A program made the translations under genes and the position numbers. From contig CAVYXF010000005.1 of NCBI GenBank assembly GCA_963772335.1, positions 682,001 through 746,000 on the forward strand: DNA of 64,000 nucleotides, given 5' to 3'. The notes beneath the pieces were generated by a model that worked only from the letters and a program-made list of their open reading frames with translations, was not told where the DNA came from and made no database searches. Shown here piece by piece: positions 43,457 through 53,016 of this stretch (positions within the stretch are counted from its first letter, which is position 1; each line of letters starts with the position of its first letter). Source of the DNA: CAVYXF01 sp963772335. Its GTDB lineage: Bacteria > Pseudomonadota > Alphaproteobacteria > Rhizobiales > Rhodomicrobiaceae.

Positions 43457-46400
43457 ATGCAAAAGTTGCGCCTCCAGCTGCTGGGCGCCTTTCGGTTACA
43501 GAGCGCACTTGGTGAACCGGTGCTATTCCCGACCAGGAAGAGCAAGGCGCTCCTCGCTTATCTTGCGCTTAGCGGCGCGCAGCTGCATTCCCGGTCTTTG
43601 CTTGCCAATCTGCTTTGGGAGGAAACAAGCGAGCGCCAGGCGCGCGAAAGCTTGCGGCAGACGCTCACCTTGCTGCGCAAGACGCTGCTACCCCTACACG
43701 TTCAGCCGATCGTAAACGAGGGCGACGCTATCGGCCTCGATCCTTCTTCGTTCCATATCGATGCTTTAGAATTCGTGCGGCTCGCGCAGGACGCCCATTC
43801 AGAAGCACAAGAACATGCGGCAAAGCTCTACATCGGAGAACTGCTCGAAGGCTTGAACCTGCACGCCGCGGAATTCGAGCGCTGGCTTTTGGCCAAGCGC
43901 CAGAGTTTTCACGAAACGGCTCTCGACCTTCTTAATCGACTGCTGACAGGGCATATCGCGCTGGGAAATCTGGAACGCGCCGCCTCGGTTGCCGCACGGC
44001 TTATAAGCCTCGATCCGCTGCGGGAAAGTAGTCATCGTGCGCTGATGGAGTTGTACGCTAAGCAGGGCCGATACGCAGCGGCACTGCGGCAGTATCAGAT
44101 CTGTGCCGACATCCTGGCGCGCGAATTGAATGTCGAGCCAGAGCTGAAGACAACCACCATTTATCGAGAGATCCGAGCTCTCCGGAATTCCCCTCGCAAG
44201 TCGGCTTCCGAGATCGCGCGGCTAAAACCCTCAACACAGAAACCCGACGAAGCGAGGCGACAGACGACACAGGCGCTTGAGCGGCGCCAAATGACGATCT
44301 TATGCTGCGAAATCTCCGGTCTCGACGCGTTAACCGCCGAGCTCGACCCGGAGGAGCTGGTGGGCATCGCCAGCCAGTGCCGCCGCCACAGCACCAATAT
44401 CATCGAGCGCTTCGGAGGCCATATTGAGCAGTTCTCCGGAGACCGGTTCATCGCACTTTTTGGTTTCCCCCAGGCGCATGAGCATAGCGCTGAGGAGGCG
44501 GTCCGCGCGGGACTCGCTCTGAGAGCAGAAGTGCAGGAACTGGGGCCTAGCACACCCGGGCGCCTTGCAGCGCATGTCGGGATCGCCACCAGTCCTGTTG
44601 TCGCTGGAGGATTTAGCGAAGAGCAGGCCGAGGCAGGAGATCTCGCCCTCATCGGAGAAGCTCCCCGACTGGCAAATCTGCTTCAAGCGATAGCGCCCCC
44701 ACACACGGTCCTGATTGCGGGGCGGACAAAGGATTTAGTGAAGGCTCTGTTCAGATGTGCCTTGTTCACCGGGCCGAATCCCAAAGGCGGTGGGGTATCG
44801 GATTCATGCTGGCAAGTCATGGACGAGACGCGTGGTGCAAGCCGTTTCGCAGCGTTGCACCAGGGAGACGAGGCTAAATTCGTCGGCCGCGGGGACGAAT
44901 TGCAGGAATTGCTCGACCTTTGGCAGGAAGCCAAATACGGCGAAGGTCGTATTGCCTTTCTCACGGGTGAGCCGGGCATCGGCAAGTCTCGGCTTGCGCT
45001 CGAGCTTCAGAAACAGATTGAACCGGAGCCGCACTCGGAGCTGCTCTTCCAGTGCTCGCCCTTTTACACCGACAGTACTCTTTATCCGTTCATCGATGAG
45101 CTGGAGCGCGCAGCCGATCTTCACTACGCGCACGCCCCCGCGGAGAAGCTCGATAAGTTGGCAGCGCTGCTTTCGGCCTACACTCAAGGCGCGGAGGAGA
45201 CTGCGCCACTTCTCGCACAACTTCTCTCTATCCCCTTCGAGGATCGCTATCCACGCCCGACGATGAGCCCGCCGCAGCGACGGCGGAAAACACTCGGCGC
45301 CCTTCTCGATCGCATTGAGAGCTTCGCTCAATTCGTCCCTGCGTTAGTTGTGTTCGAAGACAGTCAATGGGCGGACGCTAGTTCTCTGGAACTCTTAGAT
45401 CTGATGGCGGAGCGAATCCGATCCTTACCGGCGCTGCTCTTGATCACCTCACGGCCCGGTTTCGAGCCGACGTGGGGCGGACTGGGCCATGTGCGGGAGG
45501 TGAACCTCGACAGGATGGCCGAGAGCGACGCGCGGGTTTTCATCCAGAATGTGAGCCGTGAGCAGGGGCTGCCAATCGCAGTCATCGATCAAATTATCGC
45601 TAAGGCGGATGGTATTCCGCTCTTCCTTGAAGAGATGACGCAGGCCGTGCTGGAGTCCAAGTCCGCCGCCGAGCTGGAGGGCTCCCGGGGGCTACATGAC
45701 GGCCAGGGGTATTTCGCTATACCCGCCACACTGCAAGACCTGCTCACGGACAGGCTGGACCGCCTGGGCGAAACCAAGATCATCGCGCAAATCGCCGCCG
45801 TCATCGGGCGCGAGTTCTCAGAAGAGCTGCTGCGCAAAGTGGCAAGCGCTTCCCCCGAGCGCCTTGGTGACGATCTGAACCGCCTCGTAGCCTCGGGGAT
45901 AGTCTTTGAGCAGCCTGCACAATCGGGTCGCCTCTTCGCCTTCAAGCATGCGCTGGTGCGCGACACGGCTTATCAAAGCCTCCTGAAAGGCCGCCGGCAG
46001 CAATTGCATGCCGGTATCGCGGACGCGATCTGCACCGCCTTTCCGATCGTAGAACAAAGTCATCCAGAGCTTGTAGCTAGGCATTTAACCGAAGCGGGCA
46101 TGATCGCTCCTGCGCTTGGTTATTGGCTCAAGGCTGGAAGCAAGGCGTTTACGCGCTCGGCAAACCGCGAGGCGATTGCTCATCTCGAACACGGGCTCCG
46201 TCTGGTTCCAGCTATTGAGGCGGCCGCAGAGAGACGGCGTTGGGAGAGGAAGTTGCTGGCCGTGATGGGGCCGGCAGTGATGGCTGTTGAAGGTTACGCG
46301 GCGGCGGAAAGTCAGCGCATTTTTGAGAGTGCCTGGAGCCTGATCGACGCAGACTGTCCGCCCGCCGAAAGGCTCCGCATTATCTGTGGCCTCTGGAATT

Positions 46401-47401
46401 TGCGCTCTCAGCAGGGCGAGCTTGCTGGTGCACTGCCTTTGGCGGAGGAATTCCTCGCCCTCTCACGCGCGTCAAATCTGGGCGTTGAACTCGGCAACTG
46501 CATGATGGGGATCAATCTGTCGGCGATGGGCGAGTTCGAGGCGGCTCATCGTCACCTTGAGCAGGTGGTTGAGAGTTTCAGGCGCGGCACGCAGACGCCG
46601 GCCGTAATCTTTGGGGTGGACGAACTGGTCCTGGCGCACTGCTATCTGGCGCGCGTCCTTTGGAGCTTGGGTTATCCTGAAACGGCGGCCGGGATTGCAT
46701 CGAGCGGACATGCACTCGCCGGCCAAGGTGCAAGCTCGGTCTCGGTCGCACTTGCCTTCATCGCACGGCTCTTCGTCACCACCCAGAATCCCGAGGCCGG
46801 CGGCAGCGAACAGCTGATCAATGACGCGATGGCTCATGCGGTGGAGCACGAGCTACCCCCGTTCCAGAACTGGTTTGCGTTTTGGGGAGCCGCAATCCGC
46901 CTACGGCAAGGCCAAGCGGCCGAAGCCCTTCCGGTCATGCAGGCCACGATTGCCAATGCCGACGCCAAGCAGAACTGGCTGTTCCGGCCCTTCCAGCTTG
47001 GTTGCGTGGCGGAAGCTTTTTTGTACCTGGGCGATGCTCAGCGTGCGCTTGCGGCAATTGACAATGCAATCGATACGGCCGGAGCGACGGGGGAAAAGCA
47101 ATCCGAAGCCAATCTCTATCGCATCAAAGGCAAAATTCTTTCTGTACTGGGGCGCGTGGAAGATGCCGAACAGGTTTTCCAGACCGGGCTTGGGATCGCC
47201 CGACGGCAGAAGGCACGAATGGAGGAGCTGCGCCTCGCGCTCAGTATGACCGGAGCACAAGCGGGATCTCGCGCAGCTCATGCTCGCGCGGTACTCGCGA
47301 ACATTTATGACACCTTTGAAGAAGGCTTTGATCTGCCCGACCTTCGCGCAGCGCGCGCCATGCTGGAGCAGGCTGGCGAGTTCAAGGCCACGCGATGCTA
47401 A
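43457..47401 (+). CDS. Large SARP/BTAD - cyclase-like - AAA - TPR transcriptional regulator
   Basis: 1314 residues. 1-100: winged-helix DNA-binding domain of the OmpR/SARP kind (RLQLLGAFRL, KSKALLAYLALS). 100-245: BTAD helical domain (LDPLRESSHRALMELYAKQG, YAAALRQYQICADILARELN). About 275-440: class III nucleotidyl-cyclase-like domain, but the first metal Asp is Glu (CCEISGLD for CDxxGST) and the transition-state Asn is lost (GEAPRLANLLQ), so it is probably inactive. About 470-750: AAA/STAND ATPase with Walker A GEPGIGKSRL and Walker B VVFEDSQWAD. The rest is TPR-like helices. Likely an ATP-switched regulator sensing a ligand through the TPR part. Weak ribosome-binding site. Target unknown; the upstream repeats suggest autoregulation. 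Confidence 0.88.
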   Translation: MQKLRLQLLGAFRLQSALGEPVLFPTRKSKALLAYLALSGAQLHSRSLLANLLWEETSERQARESLRQTLTLLRKTLLPLHVQPIVNEGDAIGLDPSSFHIDALEFVRLAQDAHSEAQEHAAKLYIGELLEGLNLHAAEFERWLLAKRQSFHETALDLLNRLLTGHIALGNLERAASVAARLISLDPLRESSHRALMELYAKQGRYAAALRQYQICADILARELNVEPELKTTTIYREIRALRNSPRKSASEIARLKPSTQKPDEARRQTTQALERRQMTILCCEISGLDALTAELDPEELVGIASQCRRHSTNIIERFGGHIEQFSGDRFIALFGFPQAHEHSAEEAVRAGLALRAEVQELGPSTPGRLAAHVGIATSPVVAGGFSEEQAEAGDLALIGEAPRLANLLQAIAPPHTVLIAGRTKDLVKALFRCALFTGPNPKGGGVSDSCWQVMDETRGASRFAALHQGDEAKFVGRGDELQELLDLWQEAKYGEGRIAFLTGEPGIGKSRLALELQKQIEPEPHSELLFQCSPFYTDSTLYPFIDELERAADLHYAHAPAEKLDKLAALLSAYTQGAEETAPLLAQLLSIPFEDRYPRPTMSPPQRRRKTLGALLDRIESFAQFVPALVVFEDSQWADASSLELLDLMAERIRSLPALLLITSRPGFEPTWGGLGHVREVNLDRMAESDARVFIQNVSREQGLPIAVIDQIIAKADGIPLFLEEMTQAVLESKSAAELEGSRGLHDGQGYFAIPATLQDLLTDRLDRLGETKIIAQIAAVIGREFSEELLRKVASASPERLGDDLNRLVASGIVFEQPAQSGRLFAFKHALVRDTAYQSLLKGRRQQLHAGIADAICTAFPIVEQSHPELVARHLTEAGMIAPALGYWLKAGSKAFTRSANREAIAHLEHGLRLVPAIEAAAERRRWERKLLAVMGPAVMAVEGYAAAESQRIFESAWSLIDADCPPAERLRIICGLWNLRSQQGELAGALPLAEEFLALSRASNLGVELGNCMMGINLSAMGEFEAAHRHLEQVVESFRRGTQTPAVIFGVDELVLAHCYLARVLWSLGYPETAAGIASSGHALAGQGASSVSVALAFIARLFVTTQNPEAGGSEQLINDAMAHAVEHELPPFQNWFAFWGAAIRLRQGQAAEALPVMQATIANADAKQNWLFRPFQLGCVAEAFLYLGDAQRALAAIDNAIDTAGATGEKQSEANLYRIKGKILSVLGRVEDAEQVFQTGLGIARRQKARMEELRLALSMTGAQAGSRAAHARAVLANIYDTFEEGFDLPDLRAARAMLEQAGEFKATRC

Positions 47402-47663
47402 CCCTCGGCTCATTAGCACCTCATCGCATAGCTCATCACGTTTGCGCGACGGCTGCCGTCGGCGCGGTGGGTCGCCCGTTATCAGGCGATGTCGAGAGTG
47501 TTCCCCACGTGCTGCCGCCCAGGCAATGCCACGTGATGGGGCGAGTGCCGTGCACGAACCTTTTTGGAGGCGCCATCGCCGCGAGGCTCGCTCTAGGGCG
47601 CGCTGGTGTCGTTTTCCGGATGGCTTTTGCCCCCACATCGCGCGTCACAGCGGAGTGTAAGGC

Positions 47664-48275
47664 ATGAACCCAACCTATCATCCGCACCCCGAGACGCTGA
47701 TCTCTTATGCTTCGGGAACTCTCCCAAGCGGGCTTGCCTGTGTTGTGGCCTGTCACCTCAGCATGTGCACCGAATGCGTAGATGAGGTCCACTGGCTCGA
47801 ACGATTGGGCGGCGTGCTGCTGAGCAATTTAGACGTAGCCGATGCAGAGCCCAAGCTGACCGAGCGCATCATCGCGCAATGGTCTGTTCGGCGGCAAACT
47901 CGCGAACGCGGCGACAAACCAGTGACGAAAGTTGATGACTCACTGCTCCCCCTGCCGCTCGCACGCTGTGTTGGCGTCAACGGGGCGAAAGCCTCCTGGA
48001 AGCCGGTCGGGAGCGGGGTACAGGAGCGTTCAATCGAGCTCCCGAAGCACTCCGGCGCGATTAAACTGTTGCGGCTGAGCCCCGGACAGCGTCTTCCCGA
48101 CCACTATTTCAAGCTGGAGACCGAAGTCGCCCTTGTACTGCAAGGTGCGTGTCATGACAGCGGCAGGATCTACGTCCGCGGCGATATTATCGAACGGGAA
48201 GATCCGCCGCATCGGCCGCTGGCCTCTGGCGAGACAGAATGTGTTTGCCTGATTGCCCTCCAGGGCGCCGAGTAA
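47664..48275 (+). CDS. ChrR-like zinc anti-sigma/cupin protein without a partner sigma gene
   Basis: 203 residues. N-terminal part resembles the ChrR anti-sigma domain: HPHPETLISYASGTLPSGLA, then HLSMCTEC, i.e. the H-x3-C-x2-C zinc site is intact. The C-terminal part is a cupin of the ChrR type (IKLLRLSPGQRLPDHYFKLE, EVALVLQG, PPHRPLASGE), with only some of the metal histidines kept (PDHYF where PxHxH is usual). ChrR releases an ECF sigma factor on singlet oxygen in Rhodobacter. No rpoE-like gene adjoins it; the upstream neighbour is the SARP-like regulator, 262 bases away. Confidence 0.75.
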   Translation: MNPTYHPHPETLISYASGTLPSGLACVVACHLSMCTECVDEVHWLERLGGVLLSNLDVADAEPKLTERIIAQWSVRRQTRERGDKPVTKVDDSLLPLPLARCVGVNGAKASWKPVGSGVQERSIELPKHSGAIKLLRLSPGQRLPDHYFKLETEVALVLQGACHDSGRIYVRGDIIEREDPPHRPLASGETECVCLIALQGAE

Positions 48276-48461
48276 GACTTGAAACGTCTTCTCTGTACAT
48301 ATTCGATCGCTATCGCCGCGGATTGGCCAAGTCCCGCTCGGCGGGACAGTCGGCAGCCCCTCCTTCAAAAACGACCCGAATTCTCAAGTCGGTGCCTGAC
48401 GCGGAGCCGACGGCCGCAATGCCTGATACAGCGGCTGAAAAGTCAGCCGCTCGCGCTTAGA

Positions 48462-49304
48462 CTAGGTCACATACTCATAAACGGGATTCCCAAACGAGGC
48501 GAACAGTGATTCAAGCTCTACAAAGGAGCTTGGCATGGGACGCTTTGATCTGACGGATTTCGAGTGGTCGGTGATCGAACCTTTGCTGCCGAACAACTCT
48601 CGCGGGGTTGAGCGTGTGGATGACCGACGGGTTCTAAACGGCATCTTCTGGCGGCTTCGGACAGGCGCACCTTGGGCGGACATCCCGGCGCGCTATGGTC
48701 CGTATACGACCTGCGTGAACCGCTTCAACCGCTGGCGCAAGGCTGGCATCTGGGATCGGCTTTTGCAAGCTGTTTCCAAGGCTTATGACGGCGATGTGCA
48801 GATGATCGATAGCTCGTCGATCCGCGTCCATCAGCATGCTGCCAATGGTCAAAAAAAACGACCCGATCCTGTTGCATGGGTCGCTCGCGGGGTGGGCTGA
48901 CGACCAAGATCCATGCCCTGGTCGATGCCGAGGGACGGCCGATCGCCCTCAAACTGACCGAAGGACAAGCCCATGACGGCCGCTCCGCCGCGGACATGTT
49001 CGATACCGTGCAGGCCGGGCACATCCTGCTGGCCGACCGCGCCTACGATTCCGATGCGCTGCGCACCATGCTCGCCGAGCGCGGCGCCTGGGCTAATATC
49101 AAACCGATCACCGGCCGGACGAGGACGCTACCCTTCAGCAACTGGGTCTATCGCCAGCGCAATGCTGTCGAGCGCTTCTTCAACAAACTCAAACACTTCC
49201 GCGCCGTCGCCACGCGATACGACAAGCGCGACGACAATTTCCTCGCCAGCGTCAAACTCGCCGCATTGCGTATCTGGCTACGAAGTTATGAGTTTGTGAC
49301 CTAG
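48462..49304 (+). mobile_element. IS5-family insertion sequence (IS427-like)
   Basis: Both ends share the inverted sequence CTAGGTCACA(T/A)ACTCATAA (left 48462-48480; right 49286-49304 as reverse complement), one mismatch in 19. If the outer CTAG is the duplicated 4-bp target, the element proper is 48466-49300 (835 bp). It holds a two-frame transposase. The element is complete and looks potentially active, and lies between the ChrR-like gene and the dprA scrap. Confidence 0.88.
48535..49304 (+). CDS. IS5-family transposase, produced by -1 frameshifting
   Basis: Frame A (48535-48900, 121 residues) starts MGRFDLTDFEWSVIEPLLP and contains the first catalytic Asp region QMIDSSSIRVHQHA. Frame B (open to 49304) carries SRGGLTTKIHALVDAEGRPI, HILLADRAYDSD (second Asp) and YRQRNAVERFFNKLKHFRAV (Glu). 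The frames meet at a run of eight A (48851-48858), a classical slippage site, and shifting by -1 there joins them. The stop codon TAG of frame B lies in the outer CTAG, possibly in target DNA. Confidence 0.9.
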
Positions 49305-49342
49305 TTTCGGGGCGAAGTTGCCTGGCGAAAGACTGAGCAGAA

Positions 49343-49850
49343 TCAGGTGCAAGCATGCGAGGCTTTGTTCTCCTCAATCAGGCCTGTAAGTTGGCAGCGG
49401 ATATCCTCATAAGTGAACGCCCGTATACCACCCTTGCCCACGAAACGCTGGGGCCAATTAATGCCCGCCATCCCAAAGCAGTTATTAAGAAAAAATAGTC
49501 GTCTACCCTGATCAATTGCAGCTTTTGATTGAATGTAGGTTCCATTTGACTGGCCGATGCCAGCGATAATAGAGGCGTCAGTTAAGGCGCACATAGTAAT
49601 GTTGCGTTCTGGGAAGAAGCGTCGGGTGAATCTCCAATCCTTCTTCCCATAAAGGATCATTGGAACCTGGGAAATGACAAGATGACGCTCGCCAATATGT
49701 CGCTGGAGATCGGCATTGGCCTTAGGGTAGACGTCCACAATGGATGTTCCGAGCACTGCGATCGTCCGCCCACCCATTTCGAGTGCCGTTTTGTGGGCAA
49801 CAGTGTCGGTGCCGGCAGCTAGGCCCGACACGATCGTAAACTGCGCGATC
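49343..49850 (-). pseudogene. DprA/Smf-like protein, N-terminus truncated
   Basis: About 165 residues of the Rossmann-like SMF domain: VSGLAAGTDTVAHKTALEMG, GRTIAVLGTSIVDVYPKANA, LVISQVP, FPERNITMCALTDASIIAGI and GQSNGTYIQSKAAIDQGRRL. DprA loads RecA on incoming single-stranded DNA. The N-terminal part, including the start, is cut off at about 49850 where putA sequence begins. A TTG or ATG within the frame could still start a shortened protein. The sequence is a divergent, accessory-type DprA, not the typical chromosomal one. Confidence 0.75.
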
Positions 49851-49852
49851 CC

Positions 49853-50218
49853 CGCGCATTGGGGGAGGAGATTTTCGGCCCCGTGCTATGCGTGGCGCGC
49901 TACAAGGCCCAGCACCTTGACAAGATGCTCGCCGCCATCGAGGCGACCGGCTACGGGCTGACGCTGGGTATTCATTCCCGCATCGGCGAGCGGGTGGAAG
50001 CGATCACACGGCGCCTCAGCGTCGGGAATGTCTATGTGAACCGCAACATGATCGGCGCTGTGGTCGGCGTGCAGCCTTTTGGCGGCTTTGGCCTGTCCGG
50101 GACCGGCCCCAAAGCCGGCGGACCGCACTACCTCGCGCGCTTTGCCACCGAGCAGACCATTACCATCAACACCGCCGCTTCCGGCGGCAATGCCGAACTG
50201 CTGATGGGAATGGAATAG
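49853..50218 (+). pseudogene. 3' fragment of putA (proline/pyrroline-5-carboxylate dehydrogenase)
   Basis: About 120 C-terminal residues of the aldehyde-dehydrogenase part of PutA: EEIFGPVLCVARYKA, GYGLTLGIHSRIGERVEAIT, VGNVYVNRNMIGAVVGVQPF, GGFGLSGTGPKAGGPHYL, ending INTAASGGNAELLMGME. The catalytic cysteine and everything upstream are missing. Joined head to head with the dprA fragment. Confidence 0.85.
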
Positions 50219-50648
50219 TTTCGCATCGAGTAACGAATTTTCGTCAGCCGCGACATTGATACTCGTGTGACATGTCGGCCACAGCTGGCCCGGTGAGTAG
50301 AGCAACACCAATGAAGGGCTGCCGAATCGCCGACTTAGTTCGCTGGCATATCCACGCCTAAGCCAATGTCTCTACTCACGTTTCTCATTCCAACCGTTAC
50401 TAGCAAATGCTGCTTCAGGCGCTAAGTAGATATAGAAAAAAAACAACTCACAGTTGTAGTAACGCTCATTAAACGTCCGAGATAGCAAATAATATGGTTA
50501 ACATACGCGTTTTCCGCGGCTTCTTCGGGGCAAACCGATGCAGTATACCTAACCAGTCGGAAATAATCGCCTAAATGGTCGCTTTGAGACCAATATTACT
50601 GTAATTTTTATTTCCTGTAACAGTAGTAGTGCGTAAGAGTAAAAGAGT
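50219..50648. other. AT-rich upstream region of the pilus operon
   Basis: No supported gene in 430 bases. The base composition falls sharply right after the putA fragment. It must contain the pilus operon promoter. TACTGT and ACAGTA around 50597-50630 form a loose inverted repeat; I can pick no firm promoter. Confidence 0.5.
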
Positions 50649-51245
50649 ATGTTACCATCTCTAATTGCTACTAAAGCGCACAGGCACTATTTTCACGCCG
50701 CCCTTTGCCTTTGCGCTCCCCGCGGCCAGAAGGCTTGGGCGGCTTTCTTTTCTATCTTTCTAACGCACTTTTTGGCAGCCCACAGCGATAACAGCTCTGT
50801 AAGAATTTTACTTGAAGGATCTATCGAGCCAACCTGCTCGATGTCCAGCTCCGCCTCAACACTTGAGCTAGGTGATATTAGTGGCGCTGGAAGTCTTTCC
50901 AACGGATTTCTAATCATATGTAATTCACCGTTCCTTTATCGCTTGAGATCACGATACGGTGCACTTAAAAATACAATTGCAGACCGGGTTCCGCCGGGCT
51001 TTACAAATTCAATTCCATATATTGCAAATATCCAAATACCAACCACCGACTTTGTCATTAATGATACTTGCTCAAGTCTGGATATTTCTATCGACCCATC
51101 CCCTTGCCATTTTACCTCTTCAGGAAGCGCCATAGCGTTAGGTGCTCCCTCGTTGCTGACAATTTCATGGCAGAAAACAAATACTCAGCCAATAGGAGGT
51201 GACTATGTTGATCAGGTAACAATAAATATCGGTCTAATATTCTAA
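50649..51245 (+). CDS. Spore-coat-U (SCPU) domain pilin-like protein
   Basis: 198 residues. The first 45 residues include a hydrophobic stretch (AWAAFFSIFLTHFLAAHS) serving as export signal, possibly from a later start. The SCPU fold follows: ILLEGSIEPTCSMSS with the disulfide cysteine, LELGDISGAGSL, IICNSPFLYRLRSRYGAL, and the closing strand GGDYVDQVTINIGLIF. Secreted subunit of a Csu-type chaperone-usher pilus. AT-rich codon use, unlike the rest of the window. First gene of the pilus operon. Confidence 0.82.
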   Translation: MLPSLIATKAHRHYFHAALCLCAPRGQKAWAAFFSIFLTHFLAAHSDNSSVRILLEGSIEPTCSMSSSASTLELGDISGAGSLSNGFLIICNSPFLYRLRSRYGALKNTIADRVPPGFTNSIPYIANIQIPTTDFVINDTCSSLDISIDPSPCHFTSSGSAIALGAPSLLTISWQKTNTQPIGGDYVDQVTINIGLIF

Positions 51246-51265
51246 TTGCATAGAGGGAAAACCAA

Positions 51266-51517
51266 ATGCATCGCACGATACCCGAAAATAGCCAGCTCAA
51301 CTGGGCACTTCTTGGGGTATTTGTTATAGCTGTATTGATCGCGCTACCCATGAAGGTCCTTCCGCGAGATACCAATGATGTCTTTTATTTTGCCACTCCG
51401 AGCAACCAATGCAGCATAACGCCGACTTTTAGCTCTAGATTAGGCTACGTCGCATGTAAGTTTCAAACTACACTTAGGGATAGTACTCTAATAATTAAAG
51501 TTGCATCAATATGGTAG
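51266..51517 (+). CDS. Small exported protein in the pilus operon
   Basis: 83 residues, ATG with AGAGGGA upstream. One hydrophobic segment (WALLGVFVIAVLIALPMKVL) near the N-terminus, then a short outside part with two cysteines (SNQCSITP, YVACKFQT). No family recognised. Its place 20 bases after the first pilin gene suggests a minor pilus subunit or an assembly helper. AT-rich. Confidence 0.6.
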   Translation: MHRTIPENSQLNWALLGVFVIAVLIALPMKVLPRDTNDVFYFATPSNQCSITPTFSSRLGYVACKFQTTLRDSTLIIKVASIW

Positions 51518-51546
51518 CGTAGAACTTTACGAAACGGGAGTGAAAG

Positions 51547-52098
51547 ATGACACGAATTGTAGGCGTTTTGACTTTCTTATCAGTGTCTTTACTTACAGGC
51601 GTATGTTCGGCCGAGGCACGCATGGATGAGCATATTCTTCGCGGTAAAATCCCGCAGCTATGTATAATGCCATCAGCTCAACCCCATGTTGTGGATATCG
51701 TTCAAGCCAACGCCATTAGTGCTACCGATGGTACTGTTGACAGTACTACGCTTTTCGACATGCTTTACTCAAATGCCATGTGCAATTACAAAGCGATTAT
51801 TGGGTTAAAAAGCAAGAACGGAGGAATTACCAAAAACAATCTACTGGCTACAGCACTGCCAAGTCCAGCGACCGGTTTTATCAATAGAATTGATTACAAA
51901 GCCATCGCAAGCTGGGGTGACTTCAACGTAGAGCTTACGACTAGCGGTCTACCGGGGGCTACGAAAGTCGTCGAGGATAGCGATACCGCACGTATGGGGG
52001 ATGTAACCCTCAAGGCAGACACAGAGGATGGGACGGTTCCGGTCGAGGCAGGAGACTACGAAGACACGCTATACATTTCTCTTGGGGCGGGGTTCTAG
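51547..52098 (+). CDS. Pilin-like secreted subunit
   Basis: 183 residues from ATG with CGGGAG upstream. Signal peptide VLTFLSVSLLTGVCSAEA. Begins its mature part RGKIPQLCIMPSAQP and has two cysteines (LCIM, AMCNYKAIIGLKSKNG). The final strand PVEAGDYEDTLYISLGAGF is the donor-strand type end of SCPU pilins. Probably the main or second pilus subunit; the N-terminal SCPU motif is weaker than in the first gene. Confidence 0.72.
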   Translation: MTRIVGVLTFLSVSLLTGVCSAEARMDEHILRGKIPQLCIMPSAQPHVVDIVQANAISATDGTVDSTTLFDMLYSNAMCNYKAIIGLKSKNGGITKNNLLATALPSPATGFINRIDYKAIASWGDFNVELTTSGLPGATKVVEDSDTARMGDVTLKADTEDGTVPVEAGDYEDTLYISLGAGF

Positions 52099-52175
52099 GG
52101 CGCCGAGGTATTCGTGGCAGGCTTCGGGTCTGCCACGGTTCATACATGTGATAATCCAAAGTGAGTATAATCATC

Positions 52176-52913
52176 ATGAAGAAATCGTCTATTAGAGCAG
52201 CTCTTGCCGTGCTCTGTTTATGTCAAACTACTTCGGTGAGCGCTATGTCCGTAAATCCAGTCGTGATTGACATGATGGCTATATCAGGCACAGATGGAAC
52301 TCGTCAGATTACTGTTTTAAATGACAGCGATAGATCCTTGCCGGTTGAAATAATTGTCTCCCGCATCGAGTTAGATGAAGGTGGCGAGGCAAGTCTTAAG
52401 CCGGCAGGTGATGAATTTCTGATTTTTCCGCCCCAGGCTATATTACCTGCTGGCGCAACTCAATCGTTTAGAATTGCATGGGTTGGCGAGAATAATGTGA
52501 AGCAATCTTCTAACTATGTCTTTTCGGTCAATCAAGTTCCGGTTAAGATGCCCGCTGGTAAATCGGGAGTGCAAGTCGTTTTTAATTTCGCAACGGTCGT
52601 GAATGTCGCTCCCAGAGTTGGCCAGGCAAATATTAATCTGATCAAATCCGGCGTTGAGAAAGATAAATCTGGTAAGTTACGTCCGGTCTTAGTCGTCAAT
52701 AATAAAGGAAATATCTACGCTAAACTTACGGATGCTACAATCCGAATATCAAGTGGGAGTTGGTCTGAAACACTTGCCCCACAACAATTGCGGCAAGCAA
52801 TTGGCGTCGGTCTAGTGCAGCCAGGTAAGTCACGCAAATTCGTGCTACCTGTAGATTTGCCAACCAATATAACCAATATTAGCGCGAGTGTTGATTACAA
52901 AAGCGGTAATTAG
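52176..52913 (+). CDS. Periplasmic pilus chaperone (PapD-like, CsuC type)
   Basis: 245 residues from ATG at 52176 (MKKSSIRAALAVLCLCQTTS); an in-frame GTG 5 codons earlier is less likely. Signal peptide, then two immunoglobulin-like domains. Domain 1 shows SVNPVVIDMMAISGTDGTRQ and ILPAGATQSFRIAWVG, the Csu-chaperone form of the subunit-binding edge; domain 2 has RPVLVVNNKGNIYAKLTDAT. It caps pilin subunits and delivers them to the usher. AT-rich like its neighbours. Confidence 0.88.
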   Translation: MKKSSIRAALAVLCLCQTTSVSAMSVNPVVIDMMAISGTDGTRQITVLNDSDRSLPVEIIVSRIELDEGGEASLKPAGDEFLIFPPQAILPAGATQSFRIAWVGENNVKQSSNYVFSVNQVPVKMPAGKSGVQVVFNFATVVNVAPRVGQANINLIKSGVEKDKSGKLRPVLVVNNKGNIYAKLTDATIRISSGSWSETLAPQQLRQAIGVGLVQPGKSRKFVLPVDLPTNITNISASVDYKSGN

Positions 52914-53016
52914 CGCCTAGAAGTGTGCGCCCGTACGCCTACGGCTTTCGCGCACCCGTCAGCCCTAAGGTCGGACTTTAGTCGTCAGGTTTGTTAGTCT
53001 GACGGAGACGGTGCGT

